Shown here: one piece after another, positions 51,020 to 59,797 of the stretch
How positions within the stretch are numbered: position 1 is the first letter of the stretch
Layout of the letters: every line of letters begins with the position of its first letter
Assembly: GCF_013396335.1 (NCBI RefSeq)
Contig: NZ_JABWSY010000014.1
Span: forward strand, 62,001-126,000
DNA: 64,000 nt
Reading direction: 5' to 3'
Origin: Bacillus sp. EB106-08-02-XG196
GTDB taxonomy: Bacteria; Bacillota; Bacilli; Bacillales; Cytobacillaceae
Notes under the pieces: model-generated
What the model saw: only the letters and a program-made list of their open reading frames with translations
Databases searched by the model: none
Told to the model about the DNA's origin: nothing
Position numbers and translations under genes: made by a program

Positions 51020-52435
51020 ATGGAACGTCTTGAACATTTTTTAAAAAATAAGCCAGAATTTTTACTTCGCAAACTCATTGGCAGTTCATTTGATGGTGTT
51101 ACGATTACCAATTCAAAAGGACAAACAATATGGTATAACCAATCCTTTTTACAAATGTCAGGCTTACTTCCCTCTCAGTTAGATAACTATACAGCGGCAG
51201 AATTAGTTAAAAATGGCTGGATGGAGGATTCCGCATCCATTGAAGCGATATCAAAGGGTGTAACCACTACAAAGTCAGTTAAATACTCGACAGGAGTAGA
51301 AGCTTTAGTATCCGCTACACCTATTTTTGATGACGATGGAAAACTTATTTATACCTTTCAAAATATTAGAGATATAACAGAACTGAATAAATTAAAAAAT
51401 CAGCTAGATGAAACATATGCCCTTTCTGAATCTTATCGACAAACCCTGCAGGAAGTTCAACAAACAAAGGTAAATGGCAATCAAGTAGTCTATCAAAGTC
51501 CATTAATGGAGAAGATTGTTATACTTGCTCACAAATTTTCAAAAGTGAACACCTCGATATTGATCTTAGGAGAGTCCGGGGTCGGTAAAGATGTTTTAGC
51601 TAATTACATTCATTCCATTGATATTCGAACCAATAAAGGACCCTTCGTAAAAATCAACTGTGGAGCCATTCCTGAGCATTTATTGGAATCGGAGCTTTTT
51701 GGATATGAAGCGGGTGCATTTTCCGGTGCTAATCGCAGTGGGAAAGCAGGGCTATTTGAAGTAGCCAATGGAGGGACTATTTTTTTAGATGAAATTGGTG
51801 AAATGCCCCTTTCTCTCCAGGTAAAATTACTTGGAGTATTGCAGGATATGAAAATTCAGAGGGTTGGAGGAACGAAAGAAATACCAATAGATGTTAGAGT
51901 GATTGCTGCAACTAATGCAGATTTAGAAAAAATGATTAAAGAAAAACAATTTAGGCAGGACCTTTACTTTAGATTAAATGTACTGTCCATTTCAATACCC
52001 CCACTTCGTGAAAGACCTGATGATATCATTGTGCTTATTGAACATTTTCTAAAAGTGTTTAATGAAAAACACCAGATAAATAAGTCATTCTCGCCAAATA
52101 CGATTCAATTATTTCTCTCTTATGATTGGCCGGGAAACATTCGAGAATTAAAGAATTTAGTCGAAAGACTCATGATTATTTCTGATGGAAACCTTGTTAA
52201 TGAGACGTTCATTCCAGCTAACATACATACTAAAATTAGTAATAGTGATGATAAACTAATTGAAGATTCTATAGACGAAACTTCAGACCTTCAGCTTAAA
52301 GACCTAATGGATGAATATGAAAAGAAAGTTCTATCTTTCTATCTATCAAAGTATAAGCCTATGAAGCGTTGTGCTGATGTTTTAGGAATCGACCTTACCA
52401 CCTTAGCACGTAAGAAAAAACGTCTTGGGCTGTGA
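51020..52435 (+). CDS. PAS-domain sigma-54-dependent transcriptional activator
   Basis: Enhancer-binding protein of 471 residues: PAS sensor (about 20-125), a linker coiled coil, AAA+ domain (about 155-385) with Walker A GESGVGKDVLANYI, the sigma-54 contact loop GAFSGA (GAFTGA variant), Walker B GGTIFLDEIGEM and WPGNIRELKN, and a Fis-type HTH (CADVLGIDLTTLARKKKR). It lies directly upstream of a consensus sigma-54 promoter. The PAS ligand is probably a pathway metabolite. Confidence 0.92.
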   Translation: MERLEHFLKNKPEFLLRKLIGSSFDGVTITNSKGQTIWYNQSFLQMSGLLPSQLDNYTAAELVKNGWMEDSASIEAISKGVTTTKSVKYSTGVEALVSATPIFDDDGKLIYTFQNIRDITELNKLKNQLDETYALSESYRQTLQEVQQTKVNGNQVVYQSPLMEKIVILAHKFSKVNTSILILGESGVGKDVLANYIHSIDIRTNKGPFVKINCGAIPEHLLESELFGYEAGAFSGANRSGKAGLFEVANGGTIFLDEIGEMPLSLQVKLLGVLQDMKIQRVGGTKEIPIDVRVIAATNADLEKMIKEKQFRQDLYFRLNVLSISIPPLRERPDDIIVLIEHFLKVFNEKHQINKSFSPNTIQLFLSYDWPGNIRELKNLVERLMIISDGNLVNETFIPANIHTKISNSDDKLIEDSIDETSDLQLKDLMDEYEKKVLSFYLSKYKPMKRCADVLGIDLTTLARKKKRLGL

Positions 52436-52463
52436 TTTACTCCTCTTTAGGGCTCTAACAAAT

Positions 52464-52500
52464 AAATGCCAAAACATATAACAAATATGTTTTGGCATTT
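52464..52500. promoter_or_regulatory. 16-bp palindrome: terminator and possible upstream activator site
   Basis: AAATGCCAAAACATAT and its exact complement, loop AACAA, followed by TCTTTT. It can end the activator transcript. Its centre is about 90 bp before the expected sigma-54 start, the usual distance for enhancer sites, and it shares the TGGCATTT half-site with 50951-50984. Confidence 0.6.
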
Positions 52501-52548
52501 TCTTTTGAATTTTAGAAGATAAGAGAATTAATTGATTATTTTAAATCT

Positions 52549-52564
52549 TGGCACGGTACTTGCA
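52549..52564 (+). promoter_or_regulatory. Consensus sigma-54 (-24/-12) promoter
   Basis: TGGCACGGTACTTGCA matches TGGCACRNNNNTTGCW at every defined position, about 80 bp before the E1 alpha start and just after a sigma-54 activator gene. Confidence 0.88.
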
Positions 52565-52584
52565 TTAAATTTAAGTAAGATTTT

Positions 52585-52618
52585 AAAAAGCGTTTTCAAT
52601 AATTAGAAAGCGCTTACT
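52585..52618 (+). promoter_or_regulatory. Two cre-like sites in the operon leader
   Basis: AAAAAGCGTTTTCA (52585-52598) and AGAAAGCGCTTACT (52605-52618) each match 12 of 14 cre positions and lie between the sigma-54 promoter and the start codon, where bound CcpA could block elongation. Confidence 0.6.
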
Positions 52619-52646
52619 ATATAAATATCAGAGAGGTGTGGAGAAA

Positions 52647-53663
52647 TTGGTTAATGTACTAAGTAGAATTGAAACAGAAAATAAATATTCAAAAGAATTT
52701 TTAGTTAAGTTATATGAAGAAATGGTGAGGATCAGGACGTTTGAAACAAAAGCAGGAGAATGCTTTAACAAAGGTGAGTTAGCAGGAAATATCCATCTTT
52801 GTATTGGCCAAGAAGCAACTGCAGTTGGTGCAAACTATGCTCTCGAGAAAAGAGATTTTATTACAAGTACCCACCGAGGGCACGGCCATTGTATTGGAAA
52901 AGGTGCAAAAACAGATAGAACGATGGCTGAACTATTTGGGAAAGCAACAGGCTATTGTCAAGGAAAAGGCGGTTCAATGCATATTGTGGATGTTAACTTA
53001 GGTATTCTCGGTGCTAACGGTATTGTTGGTGCAGGTATCCCAATTGCTACAGGTTCTGCCCTAGCTTCAAAAATTAAGGGCCTGGATGAAGTAACACTTT
53101 GCTTTTTCGGTGATTCTGGTGCGAATACTGGTGCATTTCATGAATCCATTAATATGGCCGCAACATGGAAATTACCTGTTGTTTACTTAATCGAAAATAA
53201 TGGCCTTGGAGTTTCTGTTGACATCAAATCAGTAACAAATACACCTAATCTTTCTGTAAGAGCAGTAGCTTACGATATTCCTGGTAAAACAGTTGATGGA
53301 AATGATGTATTGGCCGTGTATGAAGCTGTCAAGGAAGCTGTTGATTACGCAAGATCAGGTAACGGCCCTTCCATCATAGAGTGTGAAACGTTTAGACATG
53401 AAGGACATTATTGTGGCGATCCTTCAAGCTATCGTCCAAAAGAATATATCGAAGAAGCCTATAAAAAAGATGCTATTAGGAGATTGAAAGAATACTTGCT
53501 TGAAAATGATGTGACCGAAGCAGAATTAGTAGAAATCGATGCAGCGATGAAAAAGGAAATTGATGAGGCATATGAATTTGCCGTTAATTCCCCATATCCG
53601 GATCTCAGCGAAGTAACAACGGATGTATATTCTCAAGATAATGATAGGAGTGTTGTACGATGA
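52647..53663 (+). CDS. 2-oxoacid (acetoin-type) dehydrogenase E1 alpha
   Basis: Thiamine-diphosphate-dependent E1 component alpha, 338 residues. Seen: TSTHRGHGHCIGKG, KGGSMHIVD, LGANGIVGAGIPIATG and the ThDP motif GDSGANTGAFHESINMAATW (GDG is GDS here). The pattern is closest to AcoA of acetoin dehydrogenase. The TTG start at 52647 has AGAGAGGTG upstream. It overlaps E1 beta by 4 bp. Substrate could be acetoin or a branched/hydroxy-acid-derived 2-oxoacid. Confidence 0.9.
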   Translation: MVNVLSRIETENKYSKEFLVKLYEEMVRIRTFETKAGECFNKGELAGNIHLCIGQEATAVGANYALEKRDFITSTHRGHGHCIGKGAKTDRTMAELFGKATGYCQGKGGSMHIVDVNLGILGANGIVGAGIPIATGSALASKIKGLDEVTLCFFGDSGANTGAFHESINMAATWKLPVVYLIENNGLGVSVDIKSVTNTPNLSVRAVAYDIPGKTVDGNDVLAVYEAVKEAVDYARSGNGPSIIECETFRHEGHYCGDPSSYRPKEYIEEAYKKDAIRRLKEYLLENDVTEAELVEIDAAMKKEIDEAYEFAVNSPYPDLSEVTTDVYSQDNDRSVVR

Positions 53664-54661
53664 GTAAAAAAATAAGCGTTAGTGCCGCAATTAGAGAAGG
53701 CATGCATGAAGAAATGGTAAGAGATGAAAATGTCATTATGGTGGGTGAAGATTTAGGAAAAATGGGCAGCCCATTTGCTTTGACATTAGGGTTTTTAGAT
53801 GAATTCGGTTCAGATAGAGTGGTCGAAACACCTATTTCAGAGTTAGGATTTACTGGAATGGCAGTGGGTGCAGCTATGAGAGGAATCAGACCAGTAGTTG
53901 AATTAATGTACAATGATTTTATTAGTGTTAGTTTAGACCCTGTAATGAACCAAGCAGCAAAATTAAGATATATGACTGGCGGACAACTTACAATGCCAAT
54001 GGTGATTCGAGCACCTATGGGAGCAGGACGAAGAAATGCCGGACAACACTCACAGTGTTTAGAAGCGTTGTTTGCCCATATTCCTGGTTTAAAAGTGGTT
54101 TGTCCTTCTACTGCAAAAGATGCTAAAGGTTTAATTAAAGCAGCCATTAGAGATAATGACCCTGTTATATTCTTGGAGCATAAACTCCTTTATGCGAAGA
54201 AGGAAGAAGTTCCTGAAGGCGAATATGTAATCCCTCTAGGTGAAGCGGATGTAAAAAGAGAAGGTAAAGATATCACCATCATTACATGGAGCAGACAGGT
54301 TTATTTTGCCCTAGATGCTGCTAAAGAATTGGCTAAATCAGGTATTGATGCAGAAGTCTTAGATCTCCGTACGCTCGTTCCGCTTGATTGGGAAGCAATT
54401 AAGAAATCAGTCTTAAAAACACATAATGTAGTCGTGGTTGAGGAAGGCGTTAAAAGAGGCGGTTTTGGCGGTGAAATTAGTGCCCAAATTATGGAGGAAC
54501 TATTTGATGAACTAGATTCACCTGTTGAAAGGGTAGCAGGACTTAATATCGTATCCCCTTTCAGCCCGCCGCTTGAGGATGCAAATTTCCCACAAGTGAA
54601 TGATATTGTGGGTGCCGTTAAGAAAGTGTTAAATAAACAAAACGCAATGAACGTTATATAG
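53660..54661 (+). CDS. 2-oxoacid (acetoin-type) dehydrogenase E1 beta
   Basis: E1 beta partner of 333 residues: VGEDLGKMGSPFALT, TPISELGFTGMAVGAAMRG, APMGAGRRNAGQHSQ, LEALFAHIPGLKVVCPST and the C-terminal transketolase domain with DLRTLVPLDWEAI. It joins E1 alpha through an ATGA overlap and an AGGAG ribosome site. Confidence 0.92.
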   Translation: MSKKISVSAAIREGMHEEMVRDENVIMVGEDLGKMGSPFALTLGFLDEFGSDRVVETPISELGFTGMAVGAAMRGIRPVVELMYNDFISVSLDPVMNQAAKLRYMTGGQLTMPMVIRAPMGAGRRNAGQHSQCLEALFAHIPGLKVVCPSTAKDAKGLIKAAIRDNDPVIFLEHKLLYAKKEEVPEGEYVIPLGEADVKREGKDITIITWSRQVYFALDAAKELAKSGIDAEVLDLRTLVPLDWEAIKKSVLKTHNVVVVEEGVKRGGFGGEISAQIMEELFDELDSPVERVAGLNIVSPFSPPLEDANFPQVNDIVGAVKKVLNKQNAMNVI

Positions 54662-54693
54662 ATTCAAGAATTTTACGTAAAAAATAAAAATGT

Positions 54694-54743
54694 ACATATT
54701 TTCCATGAATTTATAGCTAAACTATGAATTTTGGAAAATATGT
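54694..54743 (+). promoter_or_regulatory. Long intra-operon hairpin before E2
   Basis: Perfect 12-bp arms ACATATTTTCCA/TGGAAAATATGT extend inward through AATTTATAG/CTATGAATT to a 5-base loop, giving about 21 pairs. No T-run follows; the E2 ribosome site starts 3 bp later. It may stabilise or process the mRNA and tune E1 versus E2 amounts. Confidence 0.55.
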
Positions 54744-54759
54744 TTGGAGGGTTATAAAT

Positions 54760-55995
54760 ATGGCTGTTGAAATTAGAATGCCACAGTTAGGTCTGACGAT
54801 GGAGGAAGGAACCATAGACCAATGGTTAAAGCAAGAAGGTGACGAAGTAAAGGTTGGGGACCCGATTGCTCAGATCCAAACAGATAAATTGACAAGTGAA
54901 CTTGAGAGTGACGTTGATGGCGTCTTATTGAAAATAGTGGCACAAGAAGGCGAAGATATTCCTGTAAAAGGTTTATTAGCCTACATTGGAAAACCAGGCG
55001 AATCAGTAGGGATAGTAGACGAAGTGGCGGCGGCTGTTGAAGAATTAGCACCTATTGAAGTGGAAGTAAGAGTAGAAAAAAATGCTGAAACTTTAGCTGT
55101 AGAGACAGGCGGAAGAATAAAAATCTCCCCTCTTGCAAAGAAAACAGCTAAAAAATTGGAAGTAGACTATACAAGTCTTAAAGGTTCTGGTCCTGGAGGA
55201 AGAATCATTCAACAGGATATCCTTAAAAAGGCTGAAGAACCAAAAGTTGAAGCTCCTGTACAAGTTACCGAAGTACCTACAGCTAAGAAGAGTGAACCTG
55301 TTGAATTAATGGACGGCGATACAGTCGTTAAACTTTCCGGAATGAGAAAAACCATCGCTGAAAGAATGTACAAATCCCACAATGAGATTCCTGTTGTGAC
55401 TCAAGATGTAAAAATTGACGTTACAAAGTTAATGGAATTCAGAAAACAACTTAATGCAAACAGAGAAACAAAATTATCGGTAAATGACTTTATCTTAAAA
55501 GCTGTAGCGAAAGCATTGAAGAAAAATAAAAATATTTTAGTAAGTCTTGATGGCGACAAGATAATTAAACGTGCTCATGTAAATCTTGGTATGGCTGTCT
55601 CAATGGACGAAGGACTTATTGTACCTGTTATCAAGGATGCAGACAAAATGGGAATCGAAGAATTATCCGCAGCAGCAAAAGATTTGGCTGTAAGAGCAAG
55701 AGAAGGAAAACTAAATATGGATGAATATAAAGGCTCTACCTTTACCATCTCTAATTTAGGTATGTACGGTGTTGAATCATTTACACCAATCATTAATCAA
55801 CCAGACGCAGCGATCCTTGGAGTAAATACCATTCAAAGTGAACTGGATATGGACGATGAAGGAAAAGTATTTAAGAAACAAGTTATGAAAATATCTTTAA
55901 CATTCGATCACCGACTTCTTGATGGATCAGCAGCAGCTGTATTCCAACTAGATATCAAAAAATTACTTGAAGAACCTATCAATATAATTCTCTAA
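54760..55995 (+). CDS. Dihydrolipoamide acyltransferase E2
   Basis: E2 core of 411 residues: one lipoyl domain (about 1-77) with lipoyl-Lys in IQTDKLTSELES, a linker, a peripheral-subunit-binding domain (about 117-153; SPLAKKTAKKLEVDYTSLKG) and the acyltransferase domain with catalytic His in DHRLLDGSAAA near the C-terminus. The ATG at 54760 has GGAGGG 9 bp upstream. Only one lipoyl domain, as is usual for acetoin-type E2. Confidence 0.92.
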   Translation: MAVEIRMPQLGLTMEEGTIDQWLKQEGDEVKVGDPIAQIQTDKLTSELESDVDGVLLKIVAQEGEDIPVKGLLAYIGKPGESVGIVDEVAAAVEELAPIEVEVRVEKNAETLAVETGGRIKISPLAKKTAKKLEVDYTSLKGSGPGGRIIQQDILKKAEEPKVEAPVQVTEVPTAKKSEPVELMDGDTVVKLSGMRKTIAERMYKSHNEIPVVTQDVKIDVTKLMEFRKQLNANRETKLSVNDFILKAVAKALKKNKNILVSLDGDKIIKRAHVNLGMAVSMDEGLIVPVIKDADKMGIEELSAAAKDLAVRAREGKLNMDEYKGSTFTISNLGMYGVESFTPIINQPDAAILGVNTIQSELDMDDEGKVFKKQVMKISLTFDHRLLDGSAAAVFQLDIKKLLEEPINIIL

Positions 55996-56048
55996 TTCTT
56001 TTAAGAAAATCTACGCGAGATTGTTTTCACACAAGGGGGTTCATAACA

Positions 56049-57509
56049 TTGTCAAATGAAAGTCAAGAAGTCATTATCGTTGGAGGAGGACCTGGTGGAT
56101 ATGTAGCCGCTATTAGAGCGGCTCAACTAGGTGCCAAAGTAACATTAGTTGAAAAAAGCAAACTAGGTGGTACCTGCTTAAATGTTGGCTGTATTCCTAC
56201 AAAGGTACTGCTGCACGCTGCGGATTTATTAGCGGAAGCAAATCATGCAAATGACTTCGGTATTAATGTTCATGTAAATGGGTTTGATTGGAAAAAGGTA
56301 TTGAAGAAAAAGGATAGTGTCTCCAGTCAGCTTGTAAATGGAATAAAGGGCTTAATGAGGGCAAACAAAATTAAAGTGATAAATGGAACGGCTGAGTTTG
56401 TTACATCCGATACATTGGCCGTAACCAAAGCAGATGGAACGAAAGAAAAATTGGCTGGCGGGAAAATAATTATTGCAACTGGATCCGTTCCAGCAATACC
56501 GCCGATTCCAGGTATAAAAGAAAATGATAACTGCATTGATTCTACAGGTGCCCTTTCCCTTTCAGAGGTTCCTAAATCACTTCTAATAATTGGAGGCGGG
56601 GTTATTGGAGTAGAATTTGCATCTGTATACAGCCAATTTGGTACAAAAGTAACCGTCATTGAAGCGCTGCCTAAGCTCCTGCCTTTGATGGAAGGTGAAT
56701 TAACGGAAATATTAAGAAATAAATTGGAAAAAGACGGTGTTGACATTTATACAGAGGCAAAAGTACAGTCCGTTGAATATTCACCCGTTGGCGCTAAAGT
56801 GAAAGTTGAATACAAAGGTGAAGTAGTAAGTTTTGAAGCTGAGAAGGTACTTGTAGCTGTTGGAAGAAGAACAAATACAGAGGCACTGAAACTTGAGAAT
56901 GCCGGTATTGATAACGACAAAGGCAGAATTACTGTAAATAATAAAATGCAAACCAATATTAAAAATGTTTACGCTGTCGGCGACTGTTTAGGTCAAGTCA
57001 TGTTAGCTCATGTAGCTTCTGCGCAGGGTGAAGTGGCTGCAGAAAACGCAATGGGTCTGTCAGCTTCTTATAATGGTAAGACGGTTCCTTCCTGCGTCTA
57101 TACAAATCCTGAATTTGCAGGCGTTGGTTTAACAGAAGAAAAGGCAAAAGAAGAAGGTATTGAATATATAACAGGTCATTTCCCACTTATGGCTAATGGA
57201 AAAGCACTCATCATGAATGGCGGAGAAGGTATGGTCAAAGTAATTCTCGGCAAAGAGTTTAAAGAAGTCCTTGGTGTTCATATTATAGGACCACGAGCAA
57301 CCGATATTATTGCCGAATGTGCCTTAGCCATTGGGATGGAAGCAACTGTTGAAGATTTAATCGAAACCATCCATGCACATCCTACATTAACAGAAGCAGT
57401 TAGAGAAGCAGCATTAGCAGCCGAAAATAGAGCCATACATACAATAAATAAGGGTGCTAATTCTAATGAAAGGAGTGAAACCCTATTAATAAAACAATTG
57501 GTTTTATAG
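56049..57509 (+). CDS. Dihydrolipoyl dehydrogenase E3
   Basis: FAD-dependent E3 of 486 residues. FAD motif VIIVGGGPGGYVAAIRAAQL, redox-active GGTCLNVGCIPTK, NAD motif LIIGGGVIGVEFASVY, and the C-terminal HAHPTLTEAV with catalytic His are intact. It starts with TTG, preceded by AAGGGGG. Its last 25 bp overlap the next gene if that gene starts at ATT. Confidence 0.93.
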   Translation: MSNESQEVIIVGGGPGGYVAAIRAAQLGAKVTLVEKSKLGGTCLNVGCIPTKVLLHAADLLAEANHANDFGINVHVNGFDWKKVLKKKDSVSSQLVNGIKGLMRANKIKVINGTAEFVTSDTLAVTKADGTKEKLAGGKIIIATGSVPAIPPIPGIKENDNCIDSTGALSLSEVPKSLLIIGGGVIGVEFASVYSQFGTKVTVIEALPKLLPLMEGELTEILRNKLEKDGVDIYTEAKVQSVEYSPVGAKVKVEYKGEVVSFEAEKVLVAVGRRTNTEALKLENAGIDNDKGRITVNNKMQTNIKNVYAVGDCLGQVMLAHVASAQGEVAAENAMGLSASYNGKTVPSCVYTNPEFAGVGLTEEKAKEEGIEYITGHFPLMANGKALIMNGGEGMVKVILGKEFKEVLGVHIIGPRATDIIAECALAIGMEATVEDLIETIHAHPTLTEAVREAALAAENRAIHTINKGANSNERSETLLIKQLVL

Positions 57510-58384
57510 GCTTAGGGATAATGGGGTTACCCATGGCACTAAATCTTTTAAAGAAAAGTGATTACCCCATTATGGGTTATGATGTTTTTAATGAAAAGCG
57601 GAGTATCTTTATAGGAAATGGCGGGAAATCTCCAGATAATATAGAAGAAATTTATGAAAATAGTGATATTATCTTTCTCTGCCTCCCTTCTAATAATCTT
57701 GTGAAAAAGAGTATTGAAGATATCATTAATAATGGAAAAAAAGGGACTATTATTGTAGATCTAAGTTCTACAGCTCCAACTGTGATTAGGGAAATGTATG
57801 ATAAGACAAAGCAAGTTGGAATAAGCCTTTTAGATTCTCCTGTTAGCGGCGGAGAGCCTGGAGCAATTGCCGGAACACTTGTCCTTATGTGTGGTGGTGA
57901 TAAGGAAACATTTGATGAAGCGAGTCCTCTCCTTCATTATATGGGAACTTCCGTTTCCTATATGGGGAAGTCTGGATGCGGAAGTATTGCGAAACTGGCC
58001 AATAATATGATTGCTGGTTGTTATCTCGGTGCCATGTCAGAAGGTTTAGCTTTCGCGGTAAAGGCTGGACTTGATCCTGAAACACTATTTTATGCCATAA
58101 AAGATGGATATGCAGGCAGCCCGATATTTGAAGTGAAGGCTCCTAAAATTATGAGCAGAAACTTCGAAGCAAGTGCAAGAATTGCAGTCCATCAAAAAGA
58201 TCTTATGAACGCGGTAAAACTGGCAGAAGAAATGAATGTTGAGATTCCTATGTCTAAGATGGTTCTTGATTATATGAACGAAATGGAAGACTTAGGGAAA
58301 GTTAGTGAGGACCACTGTGCGATTGTTCAAATCTATGAAAATAATATGGGTGTAGTGGTTAAAAAGCAGGAAGTTAATGTTTAA
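57485..58384 (+). CDS. NAD-dependent beta-hydroxyacid dehydrogenase, probable ATT start
   Basis: 3-hydroxyisobutyrate/tartronate-semialdehyde reductase-type enzyme, 299 residues. The first ATG (57521) would cut the NAD-binding motif; reading from ATT at 57485 gives NKTIGFIGLGIMGLPMALNL, the full family start, with AAAGGAG 9 bp upstream. Substrate motif DSPVSGGEPGAIAGTL and catalytic Lys in GSIAKLANNM are present. It closes the operon and probably feeds a semialdehyde or 2-oxoacid to the complex. Confidence 0.86.
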   Translation: MNKTIGFIGLGIMGLPMALNLLKKSDYPIMGYDVFNEKRSIFIGNGGKSPDNIEEIYENSDIIFLCLPSNNLVKKSIEDIINNGKKGTIIVDLSSTAPTVIREMYDKTKQVGISLLDSPVSGGEPGAIAGTLVLMCGGDKETFDEASPLLHYMGTSVSYMGKSGCGSIAKLANNMIAGCYLGAMSEGLAFAVKAGLDPETLFYAIKDGYAGSPIFEVKAPKIMSRNFEASARIAVHQKDLMNAVKLAEEMNVEIPMSKMVLDYMNEMEDLGKVSEDHCAIVQIYENNMGVVVKKQEVNV

Positions 58385-58409
58385 TTAATAAACTTATAAA
58401 TAATTTTTG

Positions 58410-58455
58410 AAGCTGTCTCATTAGGGGTCTTACCCTTTTGATTTTGAGACAGCTT
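58410..58455 (+). terminator. Operon terminator
   Basis: 11-bp stem AAGCTGTCTCA/TGAGACAGCTT with an inner GGG/CCC stem and T-run, 25 bp past the operon. Confidence 0.8.
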
Positions 58456-58503
58456 TTTAACTTATATATTATAGAAGAAACTCGTCAAAAAAGGAACCAT
58501 TCA

Positions 58504-59790
58504 TTAAGCTGACAAAACCAAATCTTTACGGCGGTATACACTTAACACTGCTCCTATTAATATTGCATTAAGCAAAGTAGGCATTAACCCATAACTAATA
58601 AATGGCAGAGACATTGAGGTCAAAGGGAAGAATCCAAGCACCATACCAATATTGCTAACCAGCTGGATACCGTAAAGGGCAACCCCGCCTATAAGAAGTA
58701 GTTTTCCATAAGGATCCTTAATCTTTGGATGGATGGCAATCATTCTAGCTGCAAAAAGCAGGAGAATCGTGATAAGTAAAACTCCGAAAAGCCAGCCGTA
58801 AGAATAGGTAAAGCTTACAAATACAAAGTTCGTATGCGCTTCGGGTATAAATTCCCCTATCCTAGGTTGTCCGAACCCGCCAAACCAGCCAAACCAGCCA
58901 GCTTTTTCCATGAGTTCCTGACTCTTTAGGATTATGAATCCTGCCCCATCTGAATACTTTTCAGGTTCGATAAACGCCAACAATCTTTCAATCTGGTAAG
59001 GTTTTATCAATGGCCAAACGATTATGCCTGTTAATATAATGGAGCTAAATGTGCCAGTTGTCATCATCCATTTAACCTTTTTACTAAATTTACTCCACCA
59101 TAGCATCACAAATACCATCACAGAATATAGGTAGATGGTTGATATACTCGGTAAGGCGAGAAATAGCAGGATTGGGCTGAGAAACAATAATAGAAACTGC
59201 CAAATCCTTATTCTTTCATTGTTGAAAAATGAAGCCCAGGCCAGATAGAAGAACGGCAAAGCCATCAGACTTTCAATTGTAACGGGCCCAAGCTTTATTA
59301 TCTTCAGCCCATTTATCATAGTGTTGGAGAAAAACGCAAGGAAGACTAGCAGCAAAATTCCTATTATGTAAAATAACCATCCGAGACTTCTCCATTTTCG
59401 ATAATCAACCAGCATTACACCCACTGTTGCAATAAATCCAAGAACGACAATGAGAATTTTATAGATGATATAGTGAGAGTCATTCATATATCCAAGCGAA
59501 AACATCGGAAGAAAGCTTAATCCCATGGCTGTAGTTATAAGGAAAACCAGCCACCAATCCACCTTTGGACGGTGTAGCTTGTTCATTTGGATACCCAGTT
59601 TTGTAGGGCTTCCCATTTGTTCTACCGCTTTTTCTTCCGCCTCAGTCTCTGATAACCCCTTTATCATCCATGTATTTTTCGCTTCCTTTAAATGATAACT
59701 TAACTCCTTTGAGACATATGCCTTTGCTTCCTTTGATTTAATTTGATCAGTGACCTCATTTAGGAAAATCTGCTTTTTATTATTCGCCAA
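58504..59790 (-). CDS. FtsW/RodA/SpoVE-like protein with HAAS domain
   Basis: Protein of 428 residues. The first 75 residues form a HAAS (permease prefix) domain, AYVSKELSYHLKEAKNTW and LSETEAEEKAVEQMG, followed by about ten helices of the SEDS (FtsW/RodA) glycosyltransferase family; the C-terminal SMSLPFISYGLMPTLLNAILIG matches the SEDS signature. It may polymerise peptidoglycan under special conditions. TTG start; third gene of an ECF sigma/PadR operon. Confidence 0.85.
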   Translation of the reverse strand: MANNKKQIFLNEVTDQIKSKEAKAYVSKELSYHLKEAKNTWMIKGLSETEAEEKAVEQMGSPTKLGIQMNKLHRPKVDWWLVFLITTAMGLSFLPMFSLGYMNDSHYIIYKILIVVLGFIATVGVMLVDYRKWRSLGWLFYIIGILLLVFLAFFSNTMINGLKIIKLGPVTIESLMALPFFYLAWASFFNNERIRIWQFLLLFLSPILLFLALPSISTIYLYSVMVFVMLWWSKFSKKVKWMMTTGTFSSIILTGIIVWPLIKPYQIERLLAFIEPEKYSDGAGFIILKSQELMEKAGWFGWFGGFGQPRIGEFIPEAHTNFVFVSFTYSYGWLFGVLLITILLLFAARMIAIHPKIKDPYGKLLLIGGVALYGIQLVSNIGMVLGFFPLTSMSLPFISYGLMPTLLNAILIGAVLSVYRRKDLVLSA

Positions 59791-59797
59791 TGACCGC

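Noticed and set aside
53605..54147. 180-codon minus-strand ORF
   Set aside because: Antisense to E1 beta; no ribosome site and no recognisable domain.
56327..56746. 139-codon minus-strand ORF
   Set aside because: Antisense to the dihydrolipoyl dehydrogenase gene; composition mirrors that gene.
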